Shown in pieces: positions 12,247 through 22,622 of a stretch of 64,000 nt of DNA. The DNA is taken from positions 310,001 to 374,000 of the forward strand of contig NZ_JAFBFW010000003.1 of the NCBI RefSeq assembly GCF_016909495.1. Reading direction: 5' to 3'. Both the position numbers and the translations under genes were made by a program. Positions within the stretch are counted from its first letter, which is position 1; each line of letters opens with the position of its first letter. Below the pieces are notes generated by a model. That model worked only from the letters and a program-made list of their open reading frames with translations. It was not told the origin of the DNA and did not search any database. Origin of the DNA: Pantoea coffeiphila. GTDB taxonomy: Bacteria > Pseudomonadota > Gammaproteobacteria > Enterobacterales > Enterobacteriaceae.

Positions 12247-13878
12247 ATGGACTGGAAAACCCATACTGTTTTCAATCAACCCGCCCCCCTCAGCAATAGC
12301 AATCTGTTTCTTTCCGATATTCCGCTGCGCGACGCCGTGTTGCGTCACGGCGCTGGCTGGGATGCTGAACGCCTGGCTTCCGTCGGACAACAGCTGGGCA
12401 GCGCGGAATCGCTTGAGCTTGGAAGGCTGGCAAACCGTAATCCACCGGAGCTGCTGCGCTACGATGCCACGGGGGAAAGGCTGGATGATGTGCGTTTCCA
12501 TCCTGCATGGCATCTGCTGATGCAGGGGCTGTGTGCGAACCGGGTGCACAATCTGCCGTGGCAGCCCGATGCGCCAGAGAATGCCTTCGTGGCACGCGCC
12601 GCTCGTTTCATCCTGCATGCCCAGGTCGAGGCCGGAACGCTGTGTCCGGTTACCATGACCTTCGGTGCCATTCCGCTGCTACAGCGCCATTTGCCCGCCG
12701 GCTTTCACGCCTGGCTGCCGGGGCTGCTCTCCGATCGCTACGACGCCCATCTTCAGCCAGGTGACCAAAAGCGCGGCCTGTTGATTGGCATGGGCATGAC
12801 TGAAAAGCAGGGCGGAACCGACGTGTTGAGCAATACCACCCGCGCTGAACCCGTCAGCCATCGTGGCCCCGGTGAATGCTACCGGCTGGTCGGGCATAAA
12901 TGGTTTTTCTCGGTGCCGCAAAGCGATGCTCATCTGGTACTGGCGCAGACCCCTGCTGGCCTCTCGTGTTTTTTCCTGCCGCGATTGCTGCCGGACGGCA
13001 CGCGCAATGGGGTACAGATCGAGCGTCTGAAAGACAAACTCGGCAACCGCTCCAATGCCAGTAGTGAAGTGGAGTTCAGGGATGCGCTTGGCTGGCTGAT
13101 TGGCGACGAGGGCGAAGGGGTACGGCAAATCCTGAAAATGGGCGGTTACACGCGCTTTGACTGCGCGCTGGGTAGCCATGGTCAGATGCGTCGTGCATTT
13201 TCAGTGGCGCTGTACCATGCCCATCAGCGGCAGGTGCAGGGGAAAACTCTGGTAGACCAGCCGCTGATGCGCCAGGTATTGGCCTCTCAGGCGCTGGTAC
13301 TGGAAGGGCAAACGGCGCTGCTGATGCGTCTTGCTCGTGCCTGGTCTGATGCCAAAGATGAAGCCGAGCGGGGCTACAGCCGCCTGCTCACCCCCGCTGC
13401 CAAATACGTTATCTGTAAACGCGGAATCCCGTTTGTGGCCGAATCGATGGAGGTACTTGGCGGCATCGGCTACTGCGAAGACAGCGAACTGCCCCGACTC
13501 TATCGTGAGATGCCGGTTAACAGCATCTGGGAGGGGTCTGGCAACGTGATGTGCCTGGACGTGCTGCGAGTCTTACTTAAGCAGCCAGCGATCGGTGAGC
13601 GACTGGATGCGCAGTTTGCCGAGGTGAAAGGGATTAACCGACATTTTGACCAGCAGTGGCGGCAGCTCAGATTATTACTTCGCCAGCCGGATGAAGCGCG
13701 AGCGCGAGGTCTGGTTGAACGGCTGTTCTCACTGGCGACGGCGGAGCAGGTGCTGCGCTATCTTGAGCCGCCGCTGGCGGACGCGTGGTGCCGCCAGCAG
13801 CTGGACTCACGTGGAGGCGCGGCAATCCCCGATGAGGTTTGCCAGCGCCTGCTACTGCGCGCCAGCGGCGTGAGTTGA
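12247..13878 (+). CDS. aidB: AidB, acyl-CoA dehydrogenase-like DNA-alkylation response protein
   Basis: AidB is an FAD-binding acyl-CoA dehydrogenase relative that binds DNA and protects it during alkylation stress in the Ada response. The 543-residue product has the family core, including MGMTEKQGGTDVLSNTT, LVGHKWFFSVPQSDAHLVLAQ and EVLGGIGYCEDSELPRLYREMPVNSIWEGSGN. I use the ATG at 12247, which gives MDWKTHTVFNQP as in E. coli, rather than the GTG one codon upstream. The 3' end overlaps the convergent bsmA by 27 bases. Confidence 0.95.
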   Translation: MDWKTHTVFNQPAPLSNSNLFLSDIPLRDAVLRHGAGWDAERLASVGQQLGSAESLELGRLANRNPPELLRYDATGERLDDVRFHPAWHLLMQGLCANRVHNLPWQPDAPENAFVARAARFILHAQVEAGTLCPVTMTFGAIPLLQRHLPAGFHAWLPGLLSDRYDAHLQPGDQKRGLLIGMGMTEKQGGTDVLSNTTRAEPVSHRGPGECYRLVGHKWFFSVPQSDAHLVLAQTPAGLSCFFLPRLLPDGTRNGVQIERLKDKLGNRSNASSEVEFRDALGWLIGDEGEGVRQILKMGGYTRFDCALGSHGQMRRAFSVALYHAHQRQVQGKTLVDQPLMRQVLASQALVLEGQTALLMRLARAWSDAKDEAERGYSRLLTPAAKYVICKRGIPFVAESMEVLGGIGYCEDSELPRLYREMPVNSIWEGSGNVMCLDVLRVLLKQPAIGERLDAQFAEVKGINRHFDQQWRQLRLLLRQPDEARARGLVERLFSLATAEQVLRYLEPPLADAWCRQQLDSRGGAAIPDEVCQRLLLRASGVS

Positions 13879-14178
13879 TGGCCCGTAGAAGATCGCCGAA
13901 GCGTACCACATGCCCGGAGCCACCGTTTCGCTCACCAGCTGGATCAGGTAGTAGCTGGCCCCGCTGGCGTTGGCTTTTGCCGCCAGCGCCCGCTCGGCGT
14001 CGTCCGGGGAGCCGCGCACTGTGACGCTGGCCGTTCCCAGTCGGGTCAGATTGGTGCTTTGGGCGCGGACGATCTCCTGAGCGTGGTCCGCTGGCGGCGG
14101 TGGTGGCTGGGGCGTGGTTTTCAGCGCGCTGCAGGCGCTCAGCAGCAGGATGACGGATAACGCAATGATCGGACGCAT
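13852..14178 (-). CDS. bsmA: BsmA/YjfO-type biofilm and stress lipoprotein
   Basis: A 108-residue lipoprotein with signal peptide and lipobox LLLSAC (C16), a Pro-rich linker, then a DUF1471-type domain (TASVTVRGSPDDAERALAAKANASGASYYLI). E. coli BsmA (YjfO), at the same place beside aidB, affects biofilm formation and stress tolerance; I infer the same role. The last 9 codons overlap the end of aidB on the opposite strand. Confidence 0.82.
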   Translation of the reverse strand: MRPIIALSVILLLSACSALKTTPQPPPPPADHAQEIVRAQSTNLTRLGTASVTVRGSPDDAERALAAKANASGASYYLIQLVSETVAPGMWYASAIFYGPSTHAAGAQ

Positions 14179-14369
14179 CTTCAGCTCTCTTTGATGGCAG
14201 TGGCATGAGTTTACGTCATTCCACGCCAGAGGGAGACGATTTCACCTGAAATGCCTGCGCCAGATGAGCAAAATTCTGCCCCGGCGGCGGCTGTCGCAGC
14301 GGCTTTGAGCAAGAATTTATCGCCCGTGCTGCGGCCGCGTTTTATTTATCTACGCGAACGATCTTTACC

Positions 14370-14398
14370 TTGTGTTTCCCACCCCTCGCCAGTATGAT
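14370..14398 (+). promoter_or_regulatory. Candidate rpsF operon promoter
   Basis: TTGTGT (14370-14375) and TATGAT (14393-14398) are separated by 17 bases, about 135 bases upstream of rpsF. This is the only good sigma-70-like pair in the 354-base bsmA-rpsF gap. Confidence 0.5.
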
Positions 14399-14469
14399 TA
14401 CGCGTCAATTTTTCAGCCGCATTCTCAAGTTGTAGCCTGCTAATCGTTGGTTACGGCTTATAACGTTCC

Positions 14470-14928
<459 letters not shown>

Positions 14929-14933
14929 TTTCT

Positions 14934-15483
<550 letters not shown>

Positions 15484-15509
15484 CGGCAACTGTCTATTAA
15501 CGACTTTAA

Positions 15510-15974
<465 letters not shown>

Positions 15975-15990
15975 TCGCTTTTAGCAATTA

Positions 15991-16018
15991 AAAACGCCGG
16001 CCTCGTGCCGGCGTTTTT
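15991..16018 (+). terminator. Intrinsic terminator after rplI
   Basis: AAAACGCCGGC/GCCGGCGTTTT forms an 11-bp stem with a 5-base loop and a T-run. It may serve both strands, because ytfB converges from the right. Confidence 0.92.
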
Positions 16019-16068
16019 GTTTCTGCTGAAAGCTGAAGACGCTGTGCATCCCCAGCTTTGCCAACGCG

Positions 16069-16611
16069 TTACTGAGCGCGAATAAACGAACCGTCTGCCT
16101 GACGAGTAAACAGAATTTCCCTGCCCGCTGACTCCAGCGTTAACCCCGTCACAACGCCAGCTGCATTTAGCCGAATCTTCACTCTCTGGCCCGCATTCAA
16201 TGTACTGAGCGGTTTATCACTGCCTTCCACCTGCGCCATCGCAAAGACATCGTTAACCGGCAGATTATTATCGCGGAACAGCTGTGCCAGCGTCTGGCCG
16301 GACGCAATCGTATAGTTGCGCCACTGCCCGCGTGAATCACCCTGCGTGCTGCTGCTTTGTGGGAAATCGTCGGCGATATTCGCCTGTAACGGCACTTCAG
16401 TCCCCTCAGAACCGCTTTGCAGCGGCGTAACCGGTGCTCGCTGCGGGGAAGGGGCTGGCCACAGGAAAGCGAGTAAGATCACCACGACTGCGACGATAAT
16501 ACCGCGACGGTGTGGGGCGGGGAGCGGGTCCATCCAGTGCATCTTATCCGGCAGATGCCAGATATGGCTGAGCCACGCGGGGGAGCGTGAAACTTTCGAT
16601 GCATTTGGCAT
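16069..16611 (-). CDS. ytfB: OapA-domain cell-envelope protein YtfB
   Basis: YtfB is an OapA-family protein; in E. coli it associates with the septum and binds glycans, and overproduction causes filamentation. The 180-residue product has a cytoplasmic N-terminus with the MDPLPAPHRRGIIVAVVV segment leading into one transmembrane helix, a disordered linker, and a C-terminal OapA/LysM-like domain (WRNYTIASGQTLAQLFRDNNLP to FTRQADGSFIRAQ). I chose the ATG at 16611 because AAAGGAGGAAGCT directly precedes it; longer in-frame starts give an atypical Arg-rich extension. Confidence 0.9.
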   Translation of the reverse strand: MPNASKVSRSPAWLSHIWHLPDKMHWMDPLPAPHRRGIIVAVVVILLAFLWPAPSPQRAPVTPLQSGSEGTEVPLQANIADDFPQSSSTQGDSRGQWRNYTIASGQTLAQLFRDNNLPVNDVFAMAQVEGSDKPLSTLNAGQRVKIRLNAAGVVTGLTLESAGREILFTRQADGSFIRAQ

Positions 16612-16988
16612 AGCTTCCTCCTTTCGGCGCACGCTGCGCGCCATAAGTAAGACTCTGGCCATCCAGCTTTTCCATGCGAAAGAGAAACGTGGCTGGCTTT
16701 TCCTGCGCCGGCGGGCAATTTGGCCCATTTATACCTCTGAGTACACTGTAGCTGAACCGGTTACCCCTGGGGTGAAAAAATTCCGCAATCTGGACAAACG
16801 TGGTCTGTTTTTATTCTGGGAACGGGAAAGACACGCTGTGCGGTAACCATTTGAGCATTCTGAATAATTGAAGACATTATTGTTTCTCTTTCGCGATCAA
16901 AAGTCACCAGTAGAAGATGGGATTTTACGCACGTTCTCTGCGCTGTTATGCTTCGGCTTCTGTTTTATCAATGATGAAAGGAAAATCC
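16612..16988 (+). other. ytfB-fklB divergent intergenic region
   Basis: 377 bases separate the two divergent starts. Open frames extend into it from both sides but lack family similarity and are out of place relative to the good ribosome-binding sites. I could not pick a convincing promoter pair by eye, although both genes must be expressed from here. Confidence 0.5.
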
Positions 16989-17609
16989 ATGACAACCCCT
17001 TCTTTTGACAGTGTAGAAGCGCAAGCAAGTTACGGTATCGGTTTACAGGTTGGCCAACAGCTGCAGGAATCTGGTCTGCAGGGTCTGCAACCAGAGGCGC
17101 TACTGGCGGGCCTGCGTGATGCGCTGGAAGGGAATGCCCCGGCTGTTCCTGTTGATGTTGTTCACCGCGCGCTGCGTGAAGTTCATGAGCGTGCTGAAGT
17201 TGTGCGCCAGGAGCGTCAGAAAGCTCTGGCAGTGGAAGGTCAGAAATTCCTGGAAGAGAACGCGAAGCGTGACGGCGTCAGCAGCACCGAAACCGGCCTG
17301 CAGTTTAGCGTGCTGACTCAGGGTGAAGGTGCCATCCCATCCCGTCAGGATCGCGTACGCGTTCACTACACCGGTAAACTGATCGACGGCAGCGTGTTTG
17401 ACAGCTCTGTACAGCGCGGTGAACCGGCTGAGTTCCCGGTCAGCGGCGTGATCCCAGGCTGGATCGAAGCGCTTACCCTGATGCCGGTTGGCTCTAAGTG
17501 GGAGCTGGTTATCCCTCACAACCTGGCCTACGGCGAGCGCGGTGCAGGCGCATCAATCCCGCCATACAGCACGCTGGTATTTGAAGTCGAACTGCTGGAA
17601 ATTCTGTAA
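16989..17609 (+). CDS. fklB: FKBP22 peptidyl-prolyl cis-trans isomerase
   Basis: FklB is a homodimeric FKBP-type prolyl isomerase that assists protein folding. The 206-residue product has the N-terminal dimerisation helices ([20 protein letters not shown] onward) and a C-terminal FKBP domain with [25 protein letters not shown] and [26 protein letters not shown]. The ATG at 16989 follows AAAGGAAAATCC and gives exactly the E. coli length. Confidence 0.96.
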   Translation: MTTPSFDSVEAQASYGIGLQVGQQLQESGLQGLQPEALLAGLRDALEGNAPAVPVDVVHRALREVHERAEVVRQERQKALAVEGQKFLEENAKRDGVSSTETGLQFSVLTQGEGAIPSRQDRVRVHYTGKLIDGSVFDSSVQRGEPAEFPVSGVIPGWIEALTLMPVGSKWELVIPHNLAYGERGAGASIPPYSTLVFEVELLEIL

Positions 17610-17614
17610 TCCCT

Positions 17615-17640
17615 CAGGCGCGCCCTGTGGGGCGCGCCTG
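17615..17640. terminator. Hairpin between fklB and cpdB
   Basis: CAGGCGCGCCC/GGGCGCGCCTG is a perfect 11-bp stem with a 4-base loop between the convergent fklB and cpdB. There is no long T-run on either side, but the position suits a shared terminator. Confidence 0.65.
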
Positions 17641-17653
17641 CTGCTGTTCCCCG

Positions 17654-19591
17654 TTATTGCAGCTTCAGCTGATAAATCGCAAAGCCCGTTTCATCCGTTG
17701 CCACCTGCTTCAGCGGATACTGGGCGTGAGTGCGAATAAACTCAGCGGCTTTCTCCCCCGGCGCGGTCTCAAAACGAATATCCAGCGGCGTATTGCTGAC
17801 TATCGGCGCCAGTCGCCAGTTATTGTCTGCCTGCGGCTTCACCTCGCCATCGGCTTTGGTTTGTGCGCTGATGTAGGCGGCAAGCACTGAACGGTTCTCA
17901 TCCGGTGAGGCAAACGCTATCTGCTTTTCACCCGTGCCGGCAAATTTCCCACCGTAAGCGCGATAGTTATTCGTGGCAACGAGGAAAGTTGCTTCTGGAT
18001 CGATGGGCTTTCCGTTGAAGGTTAAATCACGAATACGCGAGCTTTCCGGATTGATCAGCTGGCATTCGCTGTCATAGCGTGCAGGTTGGGTGATATCGAT
18101 CTGGTAGTTCACACCGTCAATCACATCGAAATTATAGGTACGGAAGTCCCAGTTAATCAGCGACTGCGGGCTGCTGTTATGAATATCAATCTGATTAAAC
18201 TGCCCGGCGGAGCACTCCAGCCACTCTTTCACCTGGGCACCGCTGACCTTCATCACCACCAGCGTGTTGGGATAAAGATAGAGATCGGCGGCGTTACGGA
18301 ACGTCAGCTGGCCTTTATCCACTTCTACATAGCTGGCGGGATCGTTTTTACGGCCTCCGGCCTTGAACGGCGCAGCGGCCGAGAGTACCGGTAGACGAGC
18401 AAGATCGGGATCGCCCTGGATAAAGCGCTCGGTATAGTCGCGCTGGGCATTATTAACGATCTGTACGGTCGGATCGTCCTGCACCAGCGACAGATAGCTG
18501 GCCATCACGTCGGCGGATTTGCCAATCGGCTGGCTGACAAACTCACGCGTACCGTTATGATCGTCGGCCAGCACTTTCACCAGCGCCGGATCTTCCGCCG
18601 CCAGCGACTTTTTCGCTGCCTTATCATAAACTGGCCGCGCTTCTGCTTTGGCGCCGATCACCTTCCAGCTGCCACTCTCGTTATTCAGCACCAGATCGAC
18701 CACGCCGAGATGATCGCCCCACATCCCGGGCATCACTGCCGGAATGCCGTTGAGCGTCCCCTGCTTGATGTCAGCGCCCTTAATGGCGGCGAAGTCGGCG
18801 CTGGGGAATACGGCGTGCGCGTGGCCAAACATAATGGCATCAATGCCCGGAACCTGGCTGAGGTAGTACACGGAGTTTTCCGCCAGCGCGTGATACGGCT
18901 CGCTGGAAAGGCCGGAGTGCGGGATCGCCACAACGATATCGGCACCCTGAGCGCGCATCTCCGGCACCCATTTTTTCGCGGTGGCGGTGATGTCATCCAC
19001 CGTGACCTTACCGCTGAGGTTCTTTTTGTCCCAGACCATAATCTGCGGTGGCACAAAACCGATATAGCCGACCTTCAGAGTATGTTCTTTACCTGTGCGA
19101 TCGCGCACCTTCACCGGTTCAATCAGGAAAGGCGTAAATAGCGGCCTACCGCTGGCAACGTCAATAATATTGGCGTTAATGTAGGGGAAACGCGCGCCGG
19201 CGATCGCCTTTTGCAGATAGTCGAGGCCGTAATTAAACTCATGGTTACCCAGATTGCCGACGCTGTAGTTCAGGGTATTCATCGCTTTATAAACAGGATG
19301 AGTCTCTCCCTTATTCAGCCCCTTCGCCGCCATATAATCCCCCAGCGGGCTGCCCTGAATCACGTCACCGTTATCGACCAGTACGCTATTCGTAACCTGC
19401 TGGCGCGCTGCGGCGATCAGCGAAGCGGTGCGCACAAGGCCATATTTATCGGTGGGCTGATCTTTGTAGTAATCGAAGTCCATCATATTACTGTGCAGAT
19501 CGGTGGTTTCCAGAATGCGAAAATCGACCGTGGCGGCCTGTAGTGTGCCGCTGACCAGCAGTGTGAGCAGCGTAATGCCAGGTTTAAACAT
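17654..19591 (-). CDS. cpdB: 2',3'-cyclic-nucleotide 2'-phosphodiesterase / 3'-nucleotidase
   Basis: CpdB is a periplasmic enzyme that hydrolyses 2',3'-cyclic nucleotides and 3'-nucleotides, allowing growth on them. The 645-residue product has a signal peptide ([19 protein letters not shown]), a calcineurin-like metallophosphatase domain with [30 protein letters not shown] and GHAHAVFP, and a C-terminal 5'-nucleotidase domain. I use the ATG at 19591, preceded by AGGGAGACAAC, rather than upstream in-frame codons. It is divergent from cysQ as in E. coli. Confidence 0.95.
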   Translation of the reverse strand: MFKPGITLLTLLVSGTLQAATVDFRILETTDLHSNMMDFDYYKDQPTDKYGLVRTASLIAAARQQVTNSVLVDNGDVIQGSPLGDYMAAKGLNKGETHPVYKAMNTLNYSVGNLGNHEFNYGLDYLQKAIAGARFPYINANIIDVASGRPLFTPFLIEPVKVRDRTGKEHTLKVGYIGFVPPQIMVWDKKNLSGKVTVDDITATAKKWVPEMRAQGADIVVAIPHSGLSSEPYHALAENSVYYLSQVPGIDAIMFGHAHAVFPSADFAAIKGADIKQGTLNGIPAVMPGMWGDHLGVVDLVLNNESGSWKVIGAKAEARPVYDKAAKKSLAAEDPALVKVLADDHNGTREFVSQPIGKSADVMASYLSLVQDDPTVQIVNNAQRDYTERFIQGDPDLARLPVLSAAAPFKAGGRKNDPASYVEVDKGQLTFRNAADLYLYPNTLVVMKVSGAQVKEWLECSAGQFNQIDIHNSSPQSLINWDFRTYNFDVIDGVNYQIDITQPARYDSECQLINPESSRIRDLTFNGKPIDPEATFLVATNNYRAYGGKFAGTGEKQIAFASPDENRSVLAAYISAQTKADGEVKPQADNNWRLAPIVSNTPLDIRFETAPGEKAAEFIRTHAQYPLKQVATDETGFAIYQLKLQ

Positions 19592-19905
19592 GTTGTCTCC
19601 CTTTCTGATGCCTGACTGAATTTCGATAACCTTCGCAGAAAAATATGAAAATTTGTCGTTATGCTGCAAAAAAATGTGATCGAAAGCCGGTAATTAGCCG
19701 TAATTTTCCGCAAAAACCCGAACTGTGAGGATCGAATGGCACGATGGCAGAAAATAATCAGAACGGTGTCATCGTGGGGGGGGCTACGCTATGCTTTTGA
19801 AAATTAATGGCTAACCAGGTAAGCGGCGAACTGCTATTCTCAGTAGAGTGTTTTGGCGTTTGCTCGGTGTAGCAGGCCAATATGAATCCGATCGGGAGGT
19901 GGAAA
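19592..19905 (+). other. cpdB-cysQ divergent intergenic region
   Basis: 314 bases hold the divergent promoters. No repeat or clear operator was seen. The in-frame ATG at 19882 falls here but is not favoured as the cysQ start. Confidence 0.5.
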
Positions 19906-20652
19906 GTGTTAGAACAAATTTGCCAGCTGGCACGTGAAGCGGGTGACGCCATTATGCAGGTGTATAACGCACCCACGCCGGTGGATGTGGCACGCAAATC
20001 CGATGATTCCCCGGTAACGGCGGCGGACATTGCGGCGCATAAAATTATTGTTGCCGGGCTGCAGGCGCTTTCCCCGCAGATCCCGGTGCTGTCAGAAGAA
20101 GATCCGGCTGACTGGCCGACCCGTCAGAGCTGGGAGAGCTACTGGCTGGTGGACCCGCTGGACGGAACGAAAGAGTTTATCAAGCGCAACGGTGAGTTTA
20201 CCGTCAATATTGCGCTGATTGAGGGGGGGAAACCGGTTCTGGGCGTGGTGTATGCGCCGGTGCTGGACGTGATGTACTCCGCAGCGAACGGTAAGGCGTG
20301 GAAAGAAGAAGGCGGACAGAAAGCACAGATTCAGGTCCGTGAAGCCCATCCTCCGCTGGTGGTGATCAGCCGTTCACACGCGGCATCCGATCTGGAGCTG
20401 AAAGAATACCTCGATCAGATGGGTGAGCATCAGACTACGGCAATTGGTTCATCATTGAAGTTTTGCCTGGTTGCAGAAGGTAAAGCGCAGCTTTATCCGC
20501 GCTTCGGGCCGACCAACATCTGGGATACCGGTGCAGGACATGCTGTAGCCCTGGCGGCGGGCGCGCACGTTAACGACTGGCAGGGGAAAACGCTGGACTA
20601 CACGCCGCGTGAATCCTTCCTCAATCCGGGGTTCCGCGTCTCAATCTTTTAA
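19906..20652 (+). CDS. cysQ: 3'(2'),5'-bisphosphate nucleotidase CysQ
   Basis: CysQ hydrolyses 3'-phosphoadenosine 5'-phosphate to AMP, removing a toxic by-product of sulfate assimilation. The product (248 residues) is an inositol-monophosphatase-fold protein with the metal-binding DPLDGT at residues 83-88 and [15 protein letters not shown] near the C-terminus. I prefer the GTG at 19906 because GGGAGGTGG precedes it and the product then begins (M)[16 protein letters not shown] as in relatives; an upstream ATG at 19882 would add eight unconserved residues. Confidence 0.94.
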   Translation: MLEQICQLAREAGDAIMQVYNAPTPVDVARKSDDSPVTAADIAAHKIIVAGLQALSPQIPVLSEEDPADWPTRQSWESYWLVDPLDGTKEFIKRNGEFTVNIALIEGGKPVLGVVYAPVLDVMYSAANGKAWKEEGGQKAQIQVREAHPPLVVISRSHAASDLELKEYLDQMGEHQTTAIGSSLKFCLVAEGKAQLYPRFGPTNIWDTGAGHAVALAAGAHVNDWQGKTLDYTPRESFLNPGFRVSIF

Positions 20653-20719
20653 TCGTTTCTGGTGCTACCGGATATTGACAGCAGCTACAGCGCAGCGATA
20701 AATGTCTGACGGTTGTTAG

Positions 20720-20754
20720 CCCGGCCTGAGGAGGCATTGCCCTTTCAGACCGGG
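20720..20754 (-). terminator. Imperfect hairpin after ytfJ
   Basis: CCCGG-CTGA pairs with TCAG-CCGGG across a 15-base loop, with one unpaired base on each arm. It lies just downstream of ytfJ and between convergent cysQ and ytfJ. There is no clear T-run, so the call is weak. Confidence 0.35.
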
Positions 20755-20763
20755 ATGTAATCT

Positions 20764-21321
20764 TTAGTTTAAAAGCTCCTGCAGTAGCGCCATGACCTGC
20801 TTAACCTCATCCTGTGTCAGCGCGCCATCCTTAACGAAGCGGACCTTGCCCTCTTTATCCAACACGGCAATCGCCGATCCACCGCTCTGTAGCTGCCATG
20901 CCTTCAGCACGCTGCCATTGCTGTCGATAATAAACTGCGACCATGGGAACTGCTTCTTATTGCTCTCAATGCTGCTGCGCACAAACATGCCGGTGCCAGG
21001 AATCGCATCATCGGTATTCACAATAGTGGTGGTTTGATAACGATCGTGCGGTAACTTCGCAGCTTTGATCGCCTCAACCAGCGCAGCATTTTGCTCTTTA
21101 GCGGACGAGCGACCGGCAATATGTTGGAGCACACGCACTTTTCCCACCAGCTGCGCGCTATTCCAGTTTTTATAGCTAAACTTATCTTGTTGATACATCA
21201 GCTCCCCTTTGTCGGCGATGCCGACAGGAGGAACGCGCTGGTTCTCAGCCAGATTATGCGCTCCAGCCATAAACGGCAGCAGCAGGCAGGTCAGCGCAAG
21301 GAAATGTCGAACTTTGATCAT
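20764..21321 (-). CDS. ytfJ: YtfJ family periplasmic protein
   Basis: A 185-residue exported protein of unknown function. It has a signal peptide (MIKVRHFLALTCLLLPFMAGA), then the family core LVGKVRVLQHIAGRSSAKEQNAALVEAI, TTTIVNTDDAIPGTGMFVRSS and PWSQFIIDSNG, which suggests a thioredoxin-like fold without CxxC. I use the ATG at 21321; the longer frame upstream has no family match. It is divergent from ytfK. Confidence 0.88.
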   Translation of the reverse strand: MIKVRHFLALTCLLLPFMAGAHNLAENQRVPPVGIADKGELMYQQDKFSYKNWNSAQLVGKVRVLQHIAGRSSAKEQNAALVEAIKAAKLPHDRYQTTTIVNTDDAIPGTGMFVRSSIESNKKQFPWSQFIIDSNGSVLKAWQLQSGGSAIAVLDKEGKVRFVKDGALTQDEVKQVMALLQELLN

Positions 21322-21639
21322 AATGGCTCCAACGGAATGTGATCGGACCAGTTGTTCACGCAGATGTAATAATAAGTGTGGATGATGCTGCTGTCGCATC
21401 GAAATAACATCTTTGCAACACACTGCACAAAACCCTGTGGATTGAAGGTTTATACTGTGACTTGTCGTTCAAATGACATAGTGCTCTGTAATGATGTGTA
21501 AACGTAGTAAAAAAATTGGGAATTAAGGACATAGAAAGCAATCAGTGTTCTATAGTCTAATCACTTTGCGCTTCACGGATTCGTCTCTGATTTGGTTACG
21601 GACGGAGCGTACGTTAAATATTCAGGAGTACAATCAACA
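21322..21639 (+). other. ytfJ-ytfK divergent intergenic region
   Basis: 318 bases with AT-rich stretches typical of promoters. E. coli ytfK is PhoB-regulated; I looked for a Pho box and found only poorly matching TGTAA/TGACA elements near 21460-21510, so no operator is claimed. Confidence 0.4.
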
Positions 21640-21846
21640 ATGAAAATATTCCAACGCTATAACCCACTTCAGGTTGCTAAGTACGTTAAGACTCTGTTTC
21701 GTGGCCGGTTGTATATTAAGGATGTTGGCGCGTTTGAGTTCGATAAAGGTAAGATTTTGCTGCCGCGCGTGAAGGATAAGCAGCATTTTAGTGTGATGTC
21801 TGAAGTGAACCGCCAGGTTTTGCGCCTCCAGTCAGAGTTTAACTGA
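21640..21846 (+). CDS. ytfK: YtfK, stringent-response modulator
   Basis: The 68-residue YtfK (DUF1107) is nearly identical to E. coli YtfK, which binds SpoT and favours (p)ppGpp synthesis during phosphate and fatty-acid starvation. The sequence [20 protein letters not shown] and the [21 protein letters not shown] core are intact. Start at ATG 21640 follows CAGGAG; an upstream in-frame ATG at 21592 would add 16 unconserved residues. A terminator follows, then the repeat-rich interval. Confidence 0.93.
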   Translation: MKIFQRYNPLQVAKYVKTLFRGRLYIKDVGAFEFDKGKILLPRVKDKQHFSVMSEVNRQVLRLQSEFN

Positions 21847-21894
21847 TGTAAGAGAAGGCGCCCTGTGGTGTGATGTTTGTCTGTCGAGAGTTTG

Positions 21895-21927
21895 AAGCCG
21901 CTATCTTGTTGAGAGGGCGGCTTTTTT
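21895..21927 (+). terminator. Intrinsic terminator after ytfK
   Basis: AAGCCGC and GCGGCTT pair, with extra internal TCT/AGA pairing, followed by TTTTTT. It lies about 50 bases after the ytfK stop. Confidence 0.8.
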
Positions 21928-21957
21928 GTTGGCTGGTGGCTGGTGGTTTCGGGGATC

Positions 21958-22163
21958 GGGGTTCAGCCTCTGCGGCTACCGGGCGGTCCTCGCGCCACGC
22001 TTTGCGTGGTGCCTTCGTTTACGGCTGCGGGCCTTGCGGATCGGCATGGAGCGGGCGTCCTGCCCGCGCCACGCCTGAGCCCCGCGTCCATGCGGGTCTC
22101 TCCGGTCCCGCCGCCTGCACCTCAGCGCTGTGGATTGCCCGGTAGCCGCAGAGGCTGAACCCC
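21958..22163. repeat. 206-bp element with perfect 26-bp terminal inverted repeats
   Basis: Positions 21958-21983 and 22138-22163 are exact reverse complements over 26 bases. Inside are three further perfect small hairpins: CCACGC/GCGTGG at 21995-22009, GCGGGC/GCCCGC at 22051-22067, and CCCGC/GCGGG at 22081-22096. The whole would fold as a long closing stem with branches. It is far more GC-rich than the flanking DNA and encodes no credible protein. It may be an interspersed non-autonomous mobile or palindromic repeat; the family is not recognised. Confidence 0.75.
22099..22124 (+). repeat. 26-bp direct repeat, copy 1
   Basis: This 26-base segment (ending CTGCACCTCA) recurs exactly at 22205-22230, 106 bases later. 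Downstream similarity continues with mismatches (GATT, then a GCCG-AGAGGCTGA core), so a block of about 70 bases is duplicated and diverged. Confidence 0.8.
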
Positions 22164-22400
22164 TTGCAGCAAAATCATCGCTTCCTGGAAGGGGCTAATC
22201 GGTATCTCCGGTCCCGCCGCCTGCACCTCATAGCTACGATTATCTCGGCCGTAGAGGCTGACTCGTTGCCAGAGATAAGACTCCTCAATCAGACGCGTTT
22301 TTCTTATATCTGGCATCGGGGTTAAAAAAATCAGGCCAACGGGAATAGCGATTTTAACGAAGCTAGCTGAGAGAAAGAAAGTGAACAGCACTTCGAACAA
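22122..22400 (-). CDS. Doubtful 92-residue hypothetical ORF
   Basis: I do not recognise this frame. It starts with TTG and has no clear ribosome-binding site. The first 28 residues are hydrophobic (FFLSASFVKIAIPVGLIFL), but the C-terminal half is translated from the duplicated repeat arms (EVQAAGPEIP and GVQPLRLPG). It may be a chance frame or the decayed end of a gene interrupted by the repeat. Included only because its N-terminal part lies outside the repeats. Confidence 0.2.
   Translation of the reverse strand: MFEVLFTFFLSASFVKIAIPVGLIFLTPMPDIRKTRLIEESYLWQRVSLYGRDNRSYEVQAAGPEIPISPFQEAMILLQGVQPLRLPGNPQR
22205..22275 (+). repeat. Direct repeat copy 2 with diverged extension
   Basis: The first 26 bases match 22099-22124 exactly. 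The remainder resembles the right arm of the 206-bp element (AGAGGCTGA and TTGC shared) but with several changes. This indicates an older, decayed second copy beside the intact element. Confidence 0.65.
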
Positions 22401-22494
22401 TATTCAGAGTGCAATCCTTCGGATAAACAACAAATTGAGAAAGCGGGTTTTTCTAACCGTTGCTTCTAACAGGCATCACTAACTCTTAAAAGCG

Positions 22495-22516
22495 GACTGG
22501 TCGGGGGCGGCTACGG
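22495..22516. repeat. Inverted arm of the 99-bp repeat
   Basis: These 22 bases are the exact reverse complement of 22768-22789 inside the second tandem unit, and match 22669-22690 in the first unit with one mismatch. The arm marks the left boundary of the GC-rich block. Between it and the tandem units lies a perfect 7-bp hairpin (CGCCAGC/GCTGGCG near 22557-22575). Confidence 0.75.
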
Positions 22517-22622
22517 ACAATCCGCAGTGCTGAACGCAGAGAGGAGGCCAGGATTCGCCAGCAGGACGCTGGCGAAAGGCTCGGTCGGGCCAGGGATGGA
22601 CCGTCTGAGCCGGTCCGACAGG

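Noticed and set aside
16612-16728. N-terminal extension of ytfB
   Set aside because: The strong AAAGGAGG site directly before 16611 and family length support the shorter form.
21440-21520. Possible Pho box upstream of ytfK
   Set aside because: TGTAA and TGACA elements have wrong spacing for the 11-base repeat period of PhoB sites and match the consensus poorly.
21870-22158. Plus-strand frames across the 206-bp element
   Set aside because: They begin in or near the ytfK terminator and follow the hairpin-rich GC block; composition (Arg/Ala/Gly/Pro) is that of translated palindromes.
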